Positions 1-12,866 of a stretch of 64,000 nt of DNA are shown in pieces. A model generated the notes under the pieces. It was not told the DNA's origin and ran no database searches. It worked only from the letters and a program-made list of their open reading frames with translations. Every line of letters starts with the position of its first letter. The stretch's first letter is position 1. Origin of the DNA: Coptis chinensis (lineage: Eukaryota; Streptophyta; Magnoliopsida; Ranunculales; Ranunculaceae); NCBI GenBank assembly GCA_015680905.1, contig CM027383.1:83857001-83921000 (forward strand), read 5' to 3'. The position numbers and the translations under genes are program-made.

Positions 1-944
1 TCACATCCAATCCCATCCCCCTGATGAGAGAGAGAGTTTTTTGCTGCAAGAGCGTGCATAAATCAGCTAAGAAATGTTACATAATAAAGCTCCACTCACC
101 ACACATGACACTGCACGTTACTGTTAGTTCCATGTGCAACTAACATTTGCAAATTTTGAATTTACTTAATAAAGAGCATAAATTGGAAGCCCCCACTAAT
201 CAGCACATGGATCGCACACCAGAAGAGAGAAGCCAAAAGTTATTAAGACCCAAAAAGTAATTGATCAGAATTTAAGAAGGATGTGAACTTAGCTTGTTAA
301 CTGTAGAGTTGAAATGTGGTGTCTTTTCATAACCATTGTTATACAAGTCCATGGTAGATTATCTAGGTGGCAGCGAAGGATTTTGCAACACTCCATGAAA
401 ATGATTGAAAGTAATTAATCACGTCCCAAACATGCTCTCCCAACTATTTCATCAAACACTTGCTGTTCCCAGGCCATCTCTTGAAAAGAAGTGGATTCCA
501 ATGTTAACCGATCCCATTCCACGCCTCAGATACGGCGATTTGTTCAACCCATTTCCCCGAGAGATCTCATGAGAGAACCACTATATAATCGGCGGTAAAA
601 GCACCTCTCGCTTTCATGAACTTGTCTAACAAATTAGTTGCGTGTTTGGCTAGATAAACCGAGCAAATTCCTTCAATTATCAAAGATCGGACATCTGCGT
701 TAAGCTAACCCAATCAATACAGCAGCCATGGTGGAGGTTTTGATTTCCAGTTGATGGAACATTTGGGTTTCGCGTGACGCTTAAAGAAAGCGATGATTTT
801 GTTGAGGTGGATTCGGTTTTCCGTGATGTAAGTACCGGGGAATTGAGTCGAGGTTCGCGGCGGCCCGGTCGTATTAGTTCGAATTGTTCTCAGAGATGTT
901 GTGGAGAGAATTGAAAAATAACCTGTCTAAATCTCCTGTGTCTA
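1..944. other. Unassigned stretch, possibly leader of a minus-strand LTR element
   Basis: No convincing coding region is seen. If the PBS at 945-963 is real, this would be the 5' leader and start of the internal region of a retrotransposon running towards coordinate 1, but no gag-like frame could be read. The open frame at 884-1159 crosses the PBS and LTR and is low-complexity, so it is not treated as a gene. Confidence 0.3.
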
Positions 945-963
945 ATCCCCACAGACGGCGCCA
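945..963 (-). other. LTR-retrotransposon primer binding site (PBS)
   Basis: The minus strand reads TGGCGCCGTCTGTGGGGAT, two bases from the end of the LTR-like repeat at 966-1240. TGGCGCCG is the tRNA-complementary start used by many plant Ty3-type (Tat/Athila/Ogre) elements, and GTCTGTGGGGA is a common continuation in the Tat group. The orientation implies an element transcribed towards coordinate 1. Confidence 0.65.
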
Positions 964-965
964 TT

Positions 966-1240
966 TGTCGCACCCCAATTACCGCGACATCACAATTTAC
1001 TCATACTCCCGCTCTCTTTTGGATCGGCTGCACCAATTAGGTTGCCTACGTACCCTTTCGGGATCAAGCCGCCGTAGTTCACCTCCACCCCCCCTCTCCC
1101 TCTCTCCTCCCTTCTCTTCTTTTTTATATCCCTCTCTTAGGGTTACTCATGGGGCATAGTTTGGTCCTGGGTCCATTTTTTGGGCCCAATACATACTATG
1201 GTCTGGGCTTTATCTCTTGGCCCAGTACCTATGTGATACA
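966..1240 (-). repeat. Short LTR of a Ty3-type (Tat-like) retrotransposon
   Basis: On the plus strand the segment starts TGTCGC and ends GATACA, so it has TG...CA ends, and it abuts the PBS. On the minus strand it contains, in order, a TATA-like ATATAAAAAAG near 1116-1127, a purine-rich stretch, and a GAACTACG...TACGTAGGCAACC block near 1042-1080. That block is a pattern I recognise from the R/U5 part of Tat-group LTRs. The inner boundary is firm because of the PBS; the 1240 boundary is inferred only from the terminal bases. No second LTR is in the window. Confidence 0.45.
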
Positions 1241-1476
1241 TCCCTAAATATGGCTACTACACCTACAGTTGATTCTTTGGTCACAAAATCGTAACAATGA
1301 ATATGAGTTTGTTGATTATGTCGCTTCCTTTAGTGTACTTCTCCATTTATAGTCACGCCTGCAACATTTGATAAGAGATGTTAAGGCTTTGTGGTTAGAA
1401 GTTTTATCTTTCTTTCTTTTATTATTATTATTATTTTTATAATTAAATTTTATTTGACAATGAACACAATTCCGAT

Positions 1477-1632
1477 CCTTCTCACTATAGATTGGTAATC
1501 TGTGGCTATCTCTCAGAACGTACTCTAAGCTTTTATATATGTTTATTACATTTTTCGCCTATTTAGAATCCTGGGACACAATTCCTTCTCACTATAGATT
1601 GGTAATCTGTGGCTATCTCTCAGAATGTACTC
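1477..1632. repeat. Direct repeat pair of about 48 bp
   Basis: The block beginning CCTTCTCACTATAGATTGG and ending near GTACTC occurs twice, about 106 bases apart (near 1477 and 1583), with one or two differences. It is a local duplication of unknown origin. Confidence 0.7.
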
Positions 1633-4600
1633 AATTTGATGTTAGAACTTAGTATTTGATGATATGGAAATCTTCTACAATGTCAATACGAATGGTTATT
1701 GTTTATATAACAATCAATTACAAGATTTAATCTGAAACATGTATGAAACTAACATAGGGTACTAACAATTGATTATACTCTTCCAATGTGGAAAAATTAT
1801 ATGCATCTTATTAAGGTTTTACATTGTCATTGATGGTTTATGCTTATGTGCTACAACTCTGTAGTAGAATCGGAGGGATTTTTTTTTTGGTGGTGTTGGT
1901 TTGATTACTTATCTTGATGGTTGTCCTTAAGAGCATATCAAAACGTGATATTTGTTGTTTGAAGAGATGCCAGAGAAAGGTAAGTGCGTTCGTATATGTA
2001 TACCCAATATTTTTTCTTTTTATCCTTCAATATTAACCATGTGTAATATGTGTTTGTGGTTCAAAAGAATCCATTGACTTCAAGGAGAAGTTCCACTGCT
2101 TTCACCGCAATGTGTGGTGTTTGTGTGGCAATGTTATAGGCCTAATTTCATTTTTTTTTTTTGATTAATGCGGGTTCTGATGGCAGTGATGATCGAAGGT
2201 TTGATTTTGATGTACATGCCAGTCCTCAAATGGTAGGTAAGCTTGAGTGCATACATGCATTGTGTCAGGTATTGTTAGAATTTGAAATCTTGGGTATTGA
2301 CTGATACAGATGGTGTATCATTAGACTGTTTATGTCATACGATATAAAATTTCTTTTGATACTTAATTCATCAAATTATTTTTTACGTTTGCTAATTTGT
2401 GTATTGTGTGAACATGATATGTTACGTGTAAGCGTTAGTGGGGTGTTAAAAGTAAAAATTGTAGCAGTTTCTTTTGGCCTTAAATGTTAGAATGAAAAAG
2501 GTTTGATTTATTAGGGTATGCTCAACAAAGATTAGAGAGTCCCATGGCCTAATAATTTTCATCTAGGAGATTGAGCTTTATTTGGACCAACAAAGGGTTG
2601 GAACGGATTGCCCACTATTTTAACTTTAGGGAGTTGAGACTATGGTATAACTGGAAATAGTTTACGTCCTTTGTTATTTGCTATTGTATCACCCACTAAT
2701 CCTATGAAAGCTTGGTGTGTTTATCTAATGTTACTCCCCCATTGAGTTTCCAATGTCTCAAATTTATAACCATTCATGTTTACTGGCTCTGCGTATTGAA
2801 AGCATGCAATCGTGTATAAAGTTTGGTTGTTGTTATTGGTGGTCGAGAGGGCTTCGGTTGTTACTGGTGGTTCGTTTTGTAGTGTATGTTGACGGTTCCA
2901 GATTTAGCTTCCAATGAAGAGCAAGTAAGTCAAAAGGATTTGAGTTTCTGTTTTTTCCGTTTAAATTGCAAATGTCGATTATCCGGGAAGAAAGATGAAT
3001 GTTCTTATTGTTTTTCTTTACAAGTAGTTGTTGGTAGCATTATGTGTTCACCGAACTAGAATGTCTAGATTAGAATACTCTATGCAGCTTTTTGGGTAAG
3101 CTACTGTTAGAATATTTAGATTTCAAACCAAAATAAATTTTTATGTATAGCAACCAGTATGTCCAGCTATTAATTTCTCCTTTTTTTTTTATAAAAAAAA
3201 CTGTTTGATTAAAAAAAAAAAAAGAAAAAGAAAAAGAAAAAGAAAAGGATAGGTCTATTATAAGTGATGGTCAGTTGCTTTCTCCTTTATAAGGTTATAC
3301 TTAGGTTTGCATTCTTAATCGTAGTTTAGGAAGCGACAAGCTGTTCAATGTCTTGGTTTCAAACTTATTATATTATATTTTTTTTACGTGTTGATTTTTT
3401 CAGTTTTTTTTGGAGCAAGGATTACTATATGGAGAAACATTCAATATTGTACCCATTTCTATATTGAACGGTTTGTTTCTCCCACCTTAGGTTTTCTACT
3501 AGCTGTACTTTAGTTCTCAAGCAGCCTTTTGGAGCACTGGATGTGCCTAGGTAACTAAAAAATATATTGTAGTGAGACCGCTGAATTTGGAAGTCTTAGT
3601 TTAGGTAATTGAGACAAGAAAATTGTGTAAGGACAATGGCTTAAGCAATCACCCAACTTTTATTTTCGTTCTGCTACACATTTTAATTTGTAATGGTTTC
3701 AAAATGAAAATTCATGTATTTTCTTTTTGCTCATGTGATGTGAGTAAAGAGTTCATGTTGACAAAAATTCAATTCATGAAGCGACCTTGGATTTTCCCCG
3801 ATAGATCAATTTGATCTAAACATCTTGGAAGAGGTGTTGAGTCTCCCTCGTATATTCCGATAAGGGTGCAAACTCTGGAACTGCTTGGCCACTCCATGCA
3901 CTTTACGCAGGCCTCTTGGTTTTCCAAAGTCTTCGTGTTGTGCACTGATGATCATCTTCACCATAGGGAATTTATCATTTGCCCCAGGTCTACTGTCAAT
4001 TCATTTGTTAAGTCGTTTACTTGGTATGACACATTGTGAGAGGTGTAGTTGTGTATGAAATAGGTTGATATCCATTAAGTATTTTTCTGAAAACCGGAGT
4101 TGATATTTGGTCGATTCATGTATAGCGAAATAAATTTTTGTGGGATTAATTTGCCACAATTTTTTTGTCCAAGCAGAGCTATACAAAATGTGTTGCATGA
4201 CATAGACACGTTTCTAAAACAATATGGATGAATATGACTAGAAAGATATCGAAGTCTACTATTTTACTTTTTCAGTTAAACCAATTATGAATGTATGTTT
4301 CCAAGAAGCTTTTAGGGAAGTCAGTTTAATAATGAGTCCAATTAGCATTGATGGATCAGCAAAATAGCGACAATAGACTCTGTTGCTTACTTACTTACTT
4401 ACACATGACCTTTTAATAGGGTACTAGCAACTTCCTTAGAATTAGTTGAATTAAAGGTAGAATTTGGCAATTTTTAAGGTTATTGAAGCTGCAGAAATAT
4501 TTATGTTTGTGTTAAACTTATTGATTTACTGACAGGTGGTAATATTCTATGATGGCCTCATCAGCTCAGCATTGCACAATGGTCCTTAAGTAGATGGTTA

Positions 4601-5107
4601 TGGTCCTTAAGTAGATGGTTATGGTGTTGCCTTCTAATTTAGGATTTTGGATAGACAATAGGCATTGCTGGGAAGGAGAATACTAAGCATGGTCATTGAT
4701 TTTATCACTATTTTGTCAAATGCATTAGTTGTATAAGTTGTATGGAGTTGGTGTACATTCACAAAATTTATTTTTTATATCTATTCGTTCCAAATCTTAA
4801 TATTGTATTAGTAAACTGGAAACATTACTACTTGCAGAACCGATGAATCCTAAAGATTGTTGTGCCTATAATTCACAATCAAAACAAGAATCTTCGTAGG
4901 CATTTCGTGTTTCACGTGTGATTTGAAAGCTAAGGATTGATTACAAATATTTAATAAAACGTTGGACAACCTTCAAAACCTCCAATCAATCTCGAGCTGA
5001 CTCCCTTGATAGCCAACGGAGCATGAAGCCCAATCAACCTTCAGAACCCAACTATTTAGAATTTTAATTGTGCTGCATTTCTCATAGTCTACATAGTTAT
5101 TCGGCAC

Positions 5108-5226
5108 GGACACTCTTATTTTCATCTAGCTGCCTACTTATCAATTTTTATTTTTTGATTCTATAGGAGAATTTTCTATTCTTGGACACTTCTATTTTCA
5201 TCAAGCTGCCCACTTATCAATTTTTT
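5108..5226. repeat. Direct repeat pair near a Helitron 3' end
   Basis: A block of about 43 bp starting GGACAC and ending CTTATCAATTTTT occurs at about 5108 and again at about 5184, with a few substitutions. It lies within 120 bases of the Helitron 3' hairpin and is probably part of that element's 3' region. Confidence 0.6.
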
Positions 5227-5297
5227 TCCCATCACAATAAATAATAAATGCATGTGGAATTTTAAATCACATTATCTGTGATATTTCTTTATGGAAT

Positions 5298-5325
5298 CCG
5301 TGCCGAAGGCACGGGCATTAACTAG
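5298..5325 (+). mobile_element. 3' terminus of an upstream Helitron (Helitron 1)
   Basis: CCGTGCC-GAA-GGCACGG forms a perfect 7-bp hairpin at 5298-5314. It is followed eight bases later by CTAG (5322-5325) and then T. This is the standard Helitron 3' end: a GC-rich hairpin shortly before CTRR, inserted before T. The 5' end of this element was not found. Its terminus resembles that of the next Helitron (GTGCC-AAA-GGCAC, CTAG at 35139-35142), so the two belong to related families. Confidence 0.75.
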
Positions 5326-5383
5326 TCAATATAACAAGGGAGGGAAATTTTATGACCCACGGCTGGGATTCACTTTGAGAGGG

Positions 5384-5390
5384 TATAAAT
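5384..5390 (+). promoter_or_regulatory. TATA-box candidate for the Helitron HEL gene
   Basis: TATAAAT lies about 60 bases inside the Helitron 5' end and about 265 bases upstream of the first plausible ATG (5655). CT-rich tracts follow at 5466-5560, as in many plant 5' UTRs. It is assigned from position and motif only. Confidence 0.4.
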
Positions 5391-5654
5391 CGAGGGTCAA
5401 AACCGAAGACACGTGTAAACTTAGAAAAGAATTAACGAGGGGGAATTAATTTGAGAAATAAATTGCCGTGTAACAGTCTCTCTCTCTTTCATCTTCCCAC
5501 GCAATTCATCTCCCCAAATAATTTATCTCCTTTTGCTCTCTCTCTCTCTCAGCTTTCAAGAACAACGAATCCCCTCTTTTTTTTTTGGGTTCTTTGAGAT
5601 CAAGTTAAACCATAACATTGAGTAGCGGACACTCTTTTGCTCTGGCAAAAAAGC

Positions 5655-8600
5655 ATGGAAGCGCAAAAGGATGTAGTGACTCAGGTATGCATTTTTTCCC
5701 TAAAAAATGAACCATTGTGATCAAACACAATTTCCTTTATGCATCCTCACCGCAAATACTTTTCATTCCTGTAGATGGATGTGGGGCCTCTGCAACCAAG
5801 GAAACGATGACAAATTCGACATATAATTGTTGCTGAACCTCATGTATGTCTACAAAATCTTTTCCATAGTGTATGTTTTAAAAAAAAACTCCAAAACAGT
5901 ACAACAAACATTTTCTCTGCTCTCTCTCATGCAAACTCATTTTACGATGTCTAAGCTATCATTGAGTATGTATTGACTACTTTTCCCATTTGCAGTCGAA
6001 TGTAAATATTAATGGGGCAAGGGTGCGTAAGAAAATTCGAACCAATACTGAGGAACATGTTATTTATTTTGTCGGTAATGTTCCTGTATTACAATGCTAT
6101 CACGGCTTAATTTCTTTTTAACCTTCTTATTTTTTCTTTAAAGAATAGTTGATTTTTTGGTAAAACTACAGTCATCCATACGTTCTGAACAAGGAAGCTT
6201 GGATTTGCAAACCCGACCTCAAGCTGTTATTGGCGCCCAGGTGTGTACAATATTTTCCCTTTAGTCTTACAAGTTAACAAAAAATTGGTTCTGCAGGCAA
6301 TACGGGCATAGACTATGCAAATGTCAAGTGGGCTTAAGTGCAATGTGTTTTTTTTTATCTGCACATGTATGTCACCGTATCAAGTGCTTGCAATTAATCA
6401 TGTCAAATTATTGCAAATAGATTTCGGGGGCTCCAATCAACCACCCTCCAACAACTCAAGTACAACCTCATCGGCAGCTCCCTATGAGTATTGTTCCTTT
6501 GGCACCATCTCGCCGCACTATCTCACGTCGTGCTTAAAGGGACACGGCTAGAGTCATGTCTTCGCCCAAGGCTCAGAGTGGCCAGTCTTCACCTGATTTG
6601 AATAATCATTCCCCTCCAGTTGTGCTACCTACTTGGAAGGCATTGGCGCAGCATGCACGTAGAGCCCGAGAGAAAATGGAGAGGCTCTTTGCCTCTACTT
6701 TAACTAACATGGGACATCTATCATTAGTCATATCTTCTCCCAAGGCTCATAGTGGCCAGTCTTCATTTGATTAGGACAATCGTTCCACTCCAGTTGTCCT
6801 ACCTACTCGGAAGGCATTGGTGCAGCATGCACGTAGAGCTCGTGAGAAAATGGAGAGTCTCTCTGCCTCTATTTTAACTAACATGGGCCATGTAGCATTA
6901 GAAGCAGCAGACGACTCTCACTCACCATTGCAAACCTGTGCTCTAAAAGACACATGAAAGAGCATTGTTCGTGATTTGGCACCAACCCCACTGTATACCA
7001 CAGTCACATATTTGGTTGGGTCATCCTCTACTGGGGACTCCACTCGAGAAAACGATGTTCTATGCGGAGAAAATGTTGTGGAACTTGGCAATTGTTATCC
7101 TTAACTGGGTCATAGTCAGATAACCACACCTTTACGAATTGACAGGTTTGTCTCTCTATATAAAGTGTTTGATCCGTCAACGAAATGCCATTTCACCTAA
7201 TGCTTATATATAATGTATTGCTTCACATGTTACTGTAGTCCCAGGTCTGAAAGATGTCCTGGAAGCGATGGACGTTCTAACGAACCAGCATATGAAGAAG
7301 GAATAAGTATCTTAAATGAATCAATAAGATCATGTGAAGACATGGAGGCATATGTTCCAATTGGACCAACAACTAATCTGCCGGTTGTCATTTCCTTGGT
7401 CGGATGGATGTGCGTTGTTCACACTGTTCCGCTCTTCACTGGCTAGATGAGAAATTGGCGTACTCATCTAAGAAGAGGCCTAGGTTTGGGATGTGTTGTT
7501 TACAAGGAAAAATTCAGTTGACCCTTCTTTCTCCATTGCGACCTTCTCTCCACTCACTCTATGAAGGATCTGATGGACATGCAAACTCATTCCGTGAACA
7601 CATTCGGCAATACAATGCATGTAATGCTTTTACAAGCCTTGGTATCATTTCAGACGAACGCGTGCTAAAGGGGCGGGGCCCAAAATCATTTGTTATACAC
7701 GGAGAGCTTTATCATAGAGTTGGAGCATTAATTGCTGCCGGATCCAGGTAGGGATCCCGTCTATTCACAACTTTACTTTTATGACGGCAATGAGGCTTTG
7801 AATCACCGCATCCATTGTAATCCTAAACTGTCAAAGGAAGTCTTGAAAATCATCCAATCTGCTCTCACAGAGATCAATGGCTTTTGTAAGCTCTATAAGA
7901 ATGCTTTTGAGATTTTAGATTCACAAAATCTTGCAGACAACAATGTTCCAGCATGACTTCATTACAATCCTGGAACCGATCAACGTCGATACAACCTACC
8001 ATCAACAGACGAAATAGATGTGCTTTTGCCAGGGGATGGTAGTGCTTTTGATAACATGCGAGATATTGTTTTGCGTTTCAGAGGGGTGGGTTAGTGAGGA
8101 TCAATGAGTGTAACCTTGCATATTTACCCCTTCATTATGTTCTTTTCTTTCCTAGAGGAGAACTCGATTGGTCTCCTGATCTCTGCCAGTGGAACGTCGT
8201 CAGCAACTGTCTAGCCTATGTGCGTTTGAATCAGACGCAATACTATGCTTATCGTTTCTTCGATCGCCCAACCGAGTATTCCCCGATCTTGAATGGTGGT
8301 CCTCTAGGACAATAGTTCATTGTCAATGCTTGGGCAGCCACTGAACAGAACCGCTTGCGTTGGATTAGAAATCGTCAAGCCAAAATTCGTTCAGAACTGT
8401 ATAAGGGATTGATAGATATTGCAGCCCGAGGGCTAAGCCCAAGCCAAGTTGGGCAGCGTACTATTCTGCCCTCATCTCATACAGAAAGTCCACGACATAT
8501 GTATGAAATATACCAAGATTCAATGGCCATCACACGGTATAATAAACATCTAGACATCCTTATGACTGTCATTGCAAATCCAAACTGGCTTGAAATTCAG

Positions 8601-11600
8601 AACGAGTTGAAGAGTCATCAGAAATCAACTGACAAACCTGTGTTGGTTGCGCGTGCTTTTGAGCTTAAGCGAAAAACAATCATGGAAGAAATATTAAAAA
8701 AGGTGTGTTTGGACGTGTCGTTGCACACGTCTACACCATAGAGTTCCAAAAGTGGGGCCTGCCTCACATGCACGCTCTTATATTCCTTCAACATGAGGAC
8801 AAGATCCGCACTACTGAACAAGTGGATCGAATTGTATCTGCCAAGATTCCAGACCCTGATACGCATCCTACTCTCTTCCAGACCGTTATGAAGTGTATGA
8901 TTCATGGTCCGTGCAATGCTGAAAAACCAAACGCTGCCTGTATGCAAGATGGATGGTGCAGGTTCCATTACCCACGAGAATTTGTTGAGAAAACGACGAT
9001 GGATCAGGAAGGCTACCCTCTTTATATGCGTCACAACACTGGACGAGTTTACAAGTGCAGAAAAGACACAGTTGGCAACCGAAATGTAGCTCCATATAAC
9101 CTATATCTATTTGAAAAGTTTGACTGCCACATTAATGTTGAAGTGTGTGCGTTAGTTCGTGTAGTCAAATATATCCATAAATACATCTCCAAGGGTTTCA
9201 ACAAAACAACTATGGTCTTAGAGTTTAGGTACATCCATAAATACATTGATGCAAGGTAAATCGGGACACCAGAAGCTGTATGGCATCTGTTAGAGTTTAG
9301 GATGCATGAGGAGGTGCCCAATATTGTTCGGTTGGCAATCCACTTGCCTGGCATGCATCGGGTTCTTTACAACCCAAATGAACCAATGGATGAAATTACT
9401 GCTCGAGGAGAACGCCAGGAGTCAACTCTCACAGCCTTCTTTAAATGTTGTGCTGCCAACCAAATAGCCCGAGGGTACACTTATCCAGAGATCCTTCAGC
9501 GCTTTGCCTTCAACAAAAAATTCAAACAATGGACACTCAGGAATCAAGCTTCTCCCGCTATTGGTCGGATGTATTTTGAGAAGCCTAATGCCGGAGAACG
9601 ATTCTATCTGCGGTTGTTGTTAACAGTTGTCAAGGGCCCCATATCATTTGATTCATTGAGATTTGTCGATGGTGTTCCATACAATACGTTCAAAGGAGCG
9701 TGTGTCGCACGAGGCCTACTAGAAGATGATGCAGAGTGGAAGAAATGTCTTGAGGAGGCCTCATAAATGAGCACTGGTTATCAACTGCGCAGATTGTTCA
9801 ACATTATCCTACTTGAGTGCTCTCCGGCCAACCAGTCCAGAATTACTGTGGGAAAGATTTGCAGTCCATATTTGTGATGACCTTGCGCCTAAGATGAAAT
9901 CAGTTTTGCTTATACAAAATCCTACTCAAGAACGAGTTAACGACTACGACTTATTTTTATTGGATTAACTTCTTATAGAAGGTGGGAGGAACCTTTCCAA
10001 CTTCCCTGACATGCCACTGCCGAAAGAAAAGTAGGGAGATGTTGTCCCCAATAGGCTTATTTGGGATCAGCAACAACTCCAACATGAGGGACTACATCAA
10101 GAGGCATATACTAATATTAGCCGTTTTAATGGAGAGCAACGCGCTGCTTTTGACTCAGTGACAGATTTAGTTCACAATGCGAAAGGAAAAGTTTTTTTCT
10201 TAAATGGGGCTGCGGGCACTGGGAAAACTTTTTTGTACAATACAATTGCAGCCTCATGTCGTAGTGTTGGAAATATCGTTATTATGGTTGTTTCATCTGA
10301 CATTGCATCTTTATTATTGACTGGTGGTAGAACTGCTTACTTAACCTTTAGCTTGCCGCTAAATGTGTTTGAAGACACCATGTGTGGTTTTTCGATGGAT
10401 TCTTTGCAAGCCGGCCTTTTCAAAGAGACCAAACTAATTATTTAGGATGAAGTCCCCATGCAACATAGGCACTGTGTTGAAGCTGTTGATCGATCACTTC
10501 AAGATATATGTAGCAACAAAAAAATGTTCGGCGGCATCACTGTAATTCTTGGAGGCGATTTTTGGCAGACTCTTCCTATTATACCAAAAGGCGTCTGTGA
10601 AGATTTTGTTGCTGCATCACTACGGAGGTTTTTACTATGGAGACATGTCCAGGTTTTGCATCTGGTTCATAACATGCGTCTCAACATGTCAGAACCAGAC
10701 AACATCAATTTTGCAAACTTTCTTACAGAGGTTATAAAATTATTTTGAAATATGTTACTTTGAACGGTTTTCTCACAAATTCTACACATAATGACTAAAC
10801 TTTCTCCTTTGCTTGATTATTTAGATTGGCACAAATCCAACCGAGACAATCGAGTTACCATCAGGTGTTCAAAACTGTTCAAACCTTGAAGACCTCATTT
10901 ACTTTGTTTACCCAAAATTAAATGTGGAGGGCACCGCTTCAGCTAAGTTTTTAAGAGAGCACACCATTCTAGCTGCACATAATGATAATGTCAAGGAGAT
11001 TAATGATCAGGCCTTAAATTTATTTCCTAAAGATGTTATTGAATATCTGGCTGCGGATAAAGCTATTGAAGGAGATTGTGACCCTCGGTCACAAAACAGG
11101 GAAGCCAATCATAATTCACCTGCAAATCTCAATGGGTCTCATTCAAAAGCAAAAAAAAAAAAAAAAACAGATGGCAAATCTAATGCAGGTGTTGGTGAGT
11201 ACCCAAGTGAGTTCTTAAAATCCCTTGATCCATCCAGTTTACCTCCTTTCAAACTAAAGTTGAAACTTGGAAGTCCGGTCATGTTGCTAAGGAATATTAA
11301 ACCAATAGATGGGCTCTGCAATGGAACGCGGCTAATAGTTCTTCAATGTGCTACCAGAGTGATTCAAGCTATGATTATAACTGGAGACAAAACAGGCCAG
11401 CTAGTACTTCTCCCTAGAATATCTTTGATGCCTTCGACTACAGAGATGGATGTTCCCATGACTAGGTGGCAATTCCCTATACGACTCGCATACGGGATGA
11501 CGATTAATAAATCCCAAGGGCAGTCAGTCAAGTACGTTGGGATAGATTTACAGACGCCGGTATTCAGTCATGGACAATTATACGTCGCGCTCTCGAGATG

Positions 11601-11688
11601 CACATCATCAAAAAGAATTAGTGTCCTCCTTCCACAAGATGCTTCTGGTTGTACTGCAAATATTGTCTACCCAGAAGTTTTGCTATAA
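5655..11688 (+). pseudogene. Helitron Rep/helicase (RepHel), decayed
   Basis: RepHel nicks and joins DNA ends (HUH Rep domain) and unwinds it (Pif1-type helicase) during rolling-circle-like transposition. Exons can be followed with GT..AG borders: 5655-5684, 5775-5843, 5996-6074, 6172-6240, 6421-7145, 7239-10730 and 10825-11688. Visible landmarks are an N-terminal CSHCSALHW zinc-type motif near 7410, the HUH motif LPHMHALIFL (His codons at 8765-8767 and 8771-8773), the Rep tyrosine segment VKYIHKYISKG near 9160, Walker A GAAGTGKT near 10206, the GGDFWQTLP helicase motif near 10552, and a C-terminal YVALSRCTS motif near 11582. The reading frame is broken by a TGA at 5808, a frameshift near 7740, further breaks near 7956, 8315 and 8700, a TAA at 9257, several breaks over 9764-10157, and a TAG in Walker B at 10443. 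Domain order and length match intact plant Helitron proteins, so this is an inactivated copy, not a fragment. Confidence 0.9.
6556..6903 (+). repeat. 174-bp tandem duplication inside the RepHel N-terminal region
   Basis: Two adjacent copies, with a period of 174 bases, both encode SSPKA(Q/H)SGQSS followed by a basic HARRAREKME segment. 174 is divisible by three, so the duplication preserves frame. The second copy has a TAG stop at about 6772. The duplicated part is outside the catalytic domains, in the variable linker. Confidence 0.85.
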
Positions 11689-11695
11689 CTAGAGG

Positions 11696-12866
11696 TATGT
11701 CATCCTGATAACTCCTAAACTATTGTAGCCATCGTCCTGTCCTGGGAAGTAGTTGCTTTACTTTGTAATTATGCACTGGACACTATACATGTTGTTGTAA
11801 TTCCACCATTTCACTATCGTAGCCTTTTATAGCTGCGGCTCAGCTCATTCTTGATTTGAGCATTTCTCTGTTCAGCTTTTTTACCATATATTCTTATCTG
11901 ACTTTTGCATTTCATAACTGAATTACTTGCAGGCTAAATGTTTACAGAAAAATTACTTCTTTGTAAGCATTAGCTTTCGGTGCATGAGAAGTAGGCAGCC
12001 TTATTCTACATGTAGTTCAGGTAATATCACATGCCAAACAAAAACTTAATATTATTCCACTCTTACTCTTAATAATGCAGTGCATTTACCCATATTCACG
12101 GTATTTAAGCCCGCCAACTGTATGTGGAGATTACCTGTCTGATCCATCGATTTTTGGTGTTTACCTGTTTTTTTAGCAAACGAAATAAAATGCATAATTG
12201 AGACCTACTCTCAAATTTTGTTCGTTGGAATGTGGTCAATACATGGTAGTTTTCAGAAATGATGTTGTCGATAGTTGTTTAAAATTTGCATGTGGCCTTA
12301 ACATGCTAGGATCACCTAATATTATTCACATTTAATAAACTTTTAGAAAAACTTTAACCACTGACAACGGCAGCTGCTGGACCAAAAAATCCACTTCGGA
12401 AAAAAACATTCTAATCGCTTTTGGTCATGGTGTCTCCTATTCTGAAAACTGCCAAACTGAGAACCCTTGCTCGTTTTGCTAAATTTATCTGTTTCCTGAT
12501 TCCTCCTGTACGTATAATATATTTCCATTCGCACCTGTTTGTTTCGCTTGGCATTTGCAATTACTTGATATTATCCTGCAAAAAAAAATGTTGTTTCGTT
12601 TCAGATGAAAACCATTTGTCATTTGTCGGCTTGATGTTGGGTCTTATTCCTCGCATTTGCTTAGTATAGTGTGTTGACTGTCGTTTTAATCTCATTGGAT
12701 ATTATTCTTTGTGTGAACAACTCTTTCCTGCAAACAGATTAAGGCTTCACTATAGAATACAACAAAGCTGGAGATTTCTAAAGGCCTGAAGCAGAATTTG
12801 GTATGGAGTCAAGTATCAGAAGTGTTCCTATGGTGTGAAGTAACAAACTGTGTCTCTTGATACCTA
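11696..12866 (+). repeat. Long direct repeat, copy 1 (after RepHel)
   Basis: The sequence just after the RepHel stop is repeated at 32441-33010. Shared blocks include GTAATTATGCA, TACTTGCAGGCT, TTATTCTACATGTAGTTCAGG and a tail near 12745-12866 (AATACAACAAAG...CAAACTGTGTCT). Copy 1 has about 560 extra bases (about 12176-12740) that copy 2 lacks. No recognised protein is encoded. It may be a duplicated 3' flanking or UTR module of the Helitron genes. Confidence 0.75.

Larger units (their letters stand above)
1241..5297. other. Unrecognised region, probably body of a non-coding Helitron and older sequence
   Basis: No protein family is recognised. The stretch is AT-rich with several homopolymer runs, including an A/G-rich tract near 3208-3247. 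The minus strand over 3823-4005 has a clean reading frame of about 55 codons with no recognised homology, and short exon-like pieces occur near 2160-2240. Two direct repeats are listed separately. Because a Helitron 3' end lies at 5325, part of this region is presumably that Helitron, but no convincing 5' TC terminus could be located. Confidence 0.3.

Noticed and set aside
884..1159. 91-codon open frame
   Set aside because: It crosses the PBS and LTR and is dominated by a CT-rich tract; no family resemblance.
8618..9354. Minus-strand frames opposite RepHel
   Set aside because: Shadows of the Rep domain, which has clear motifs on the plus strand.
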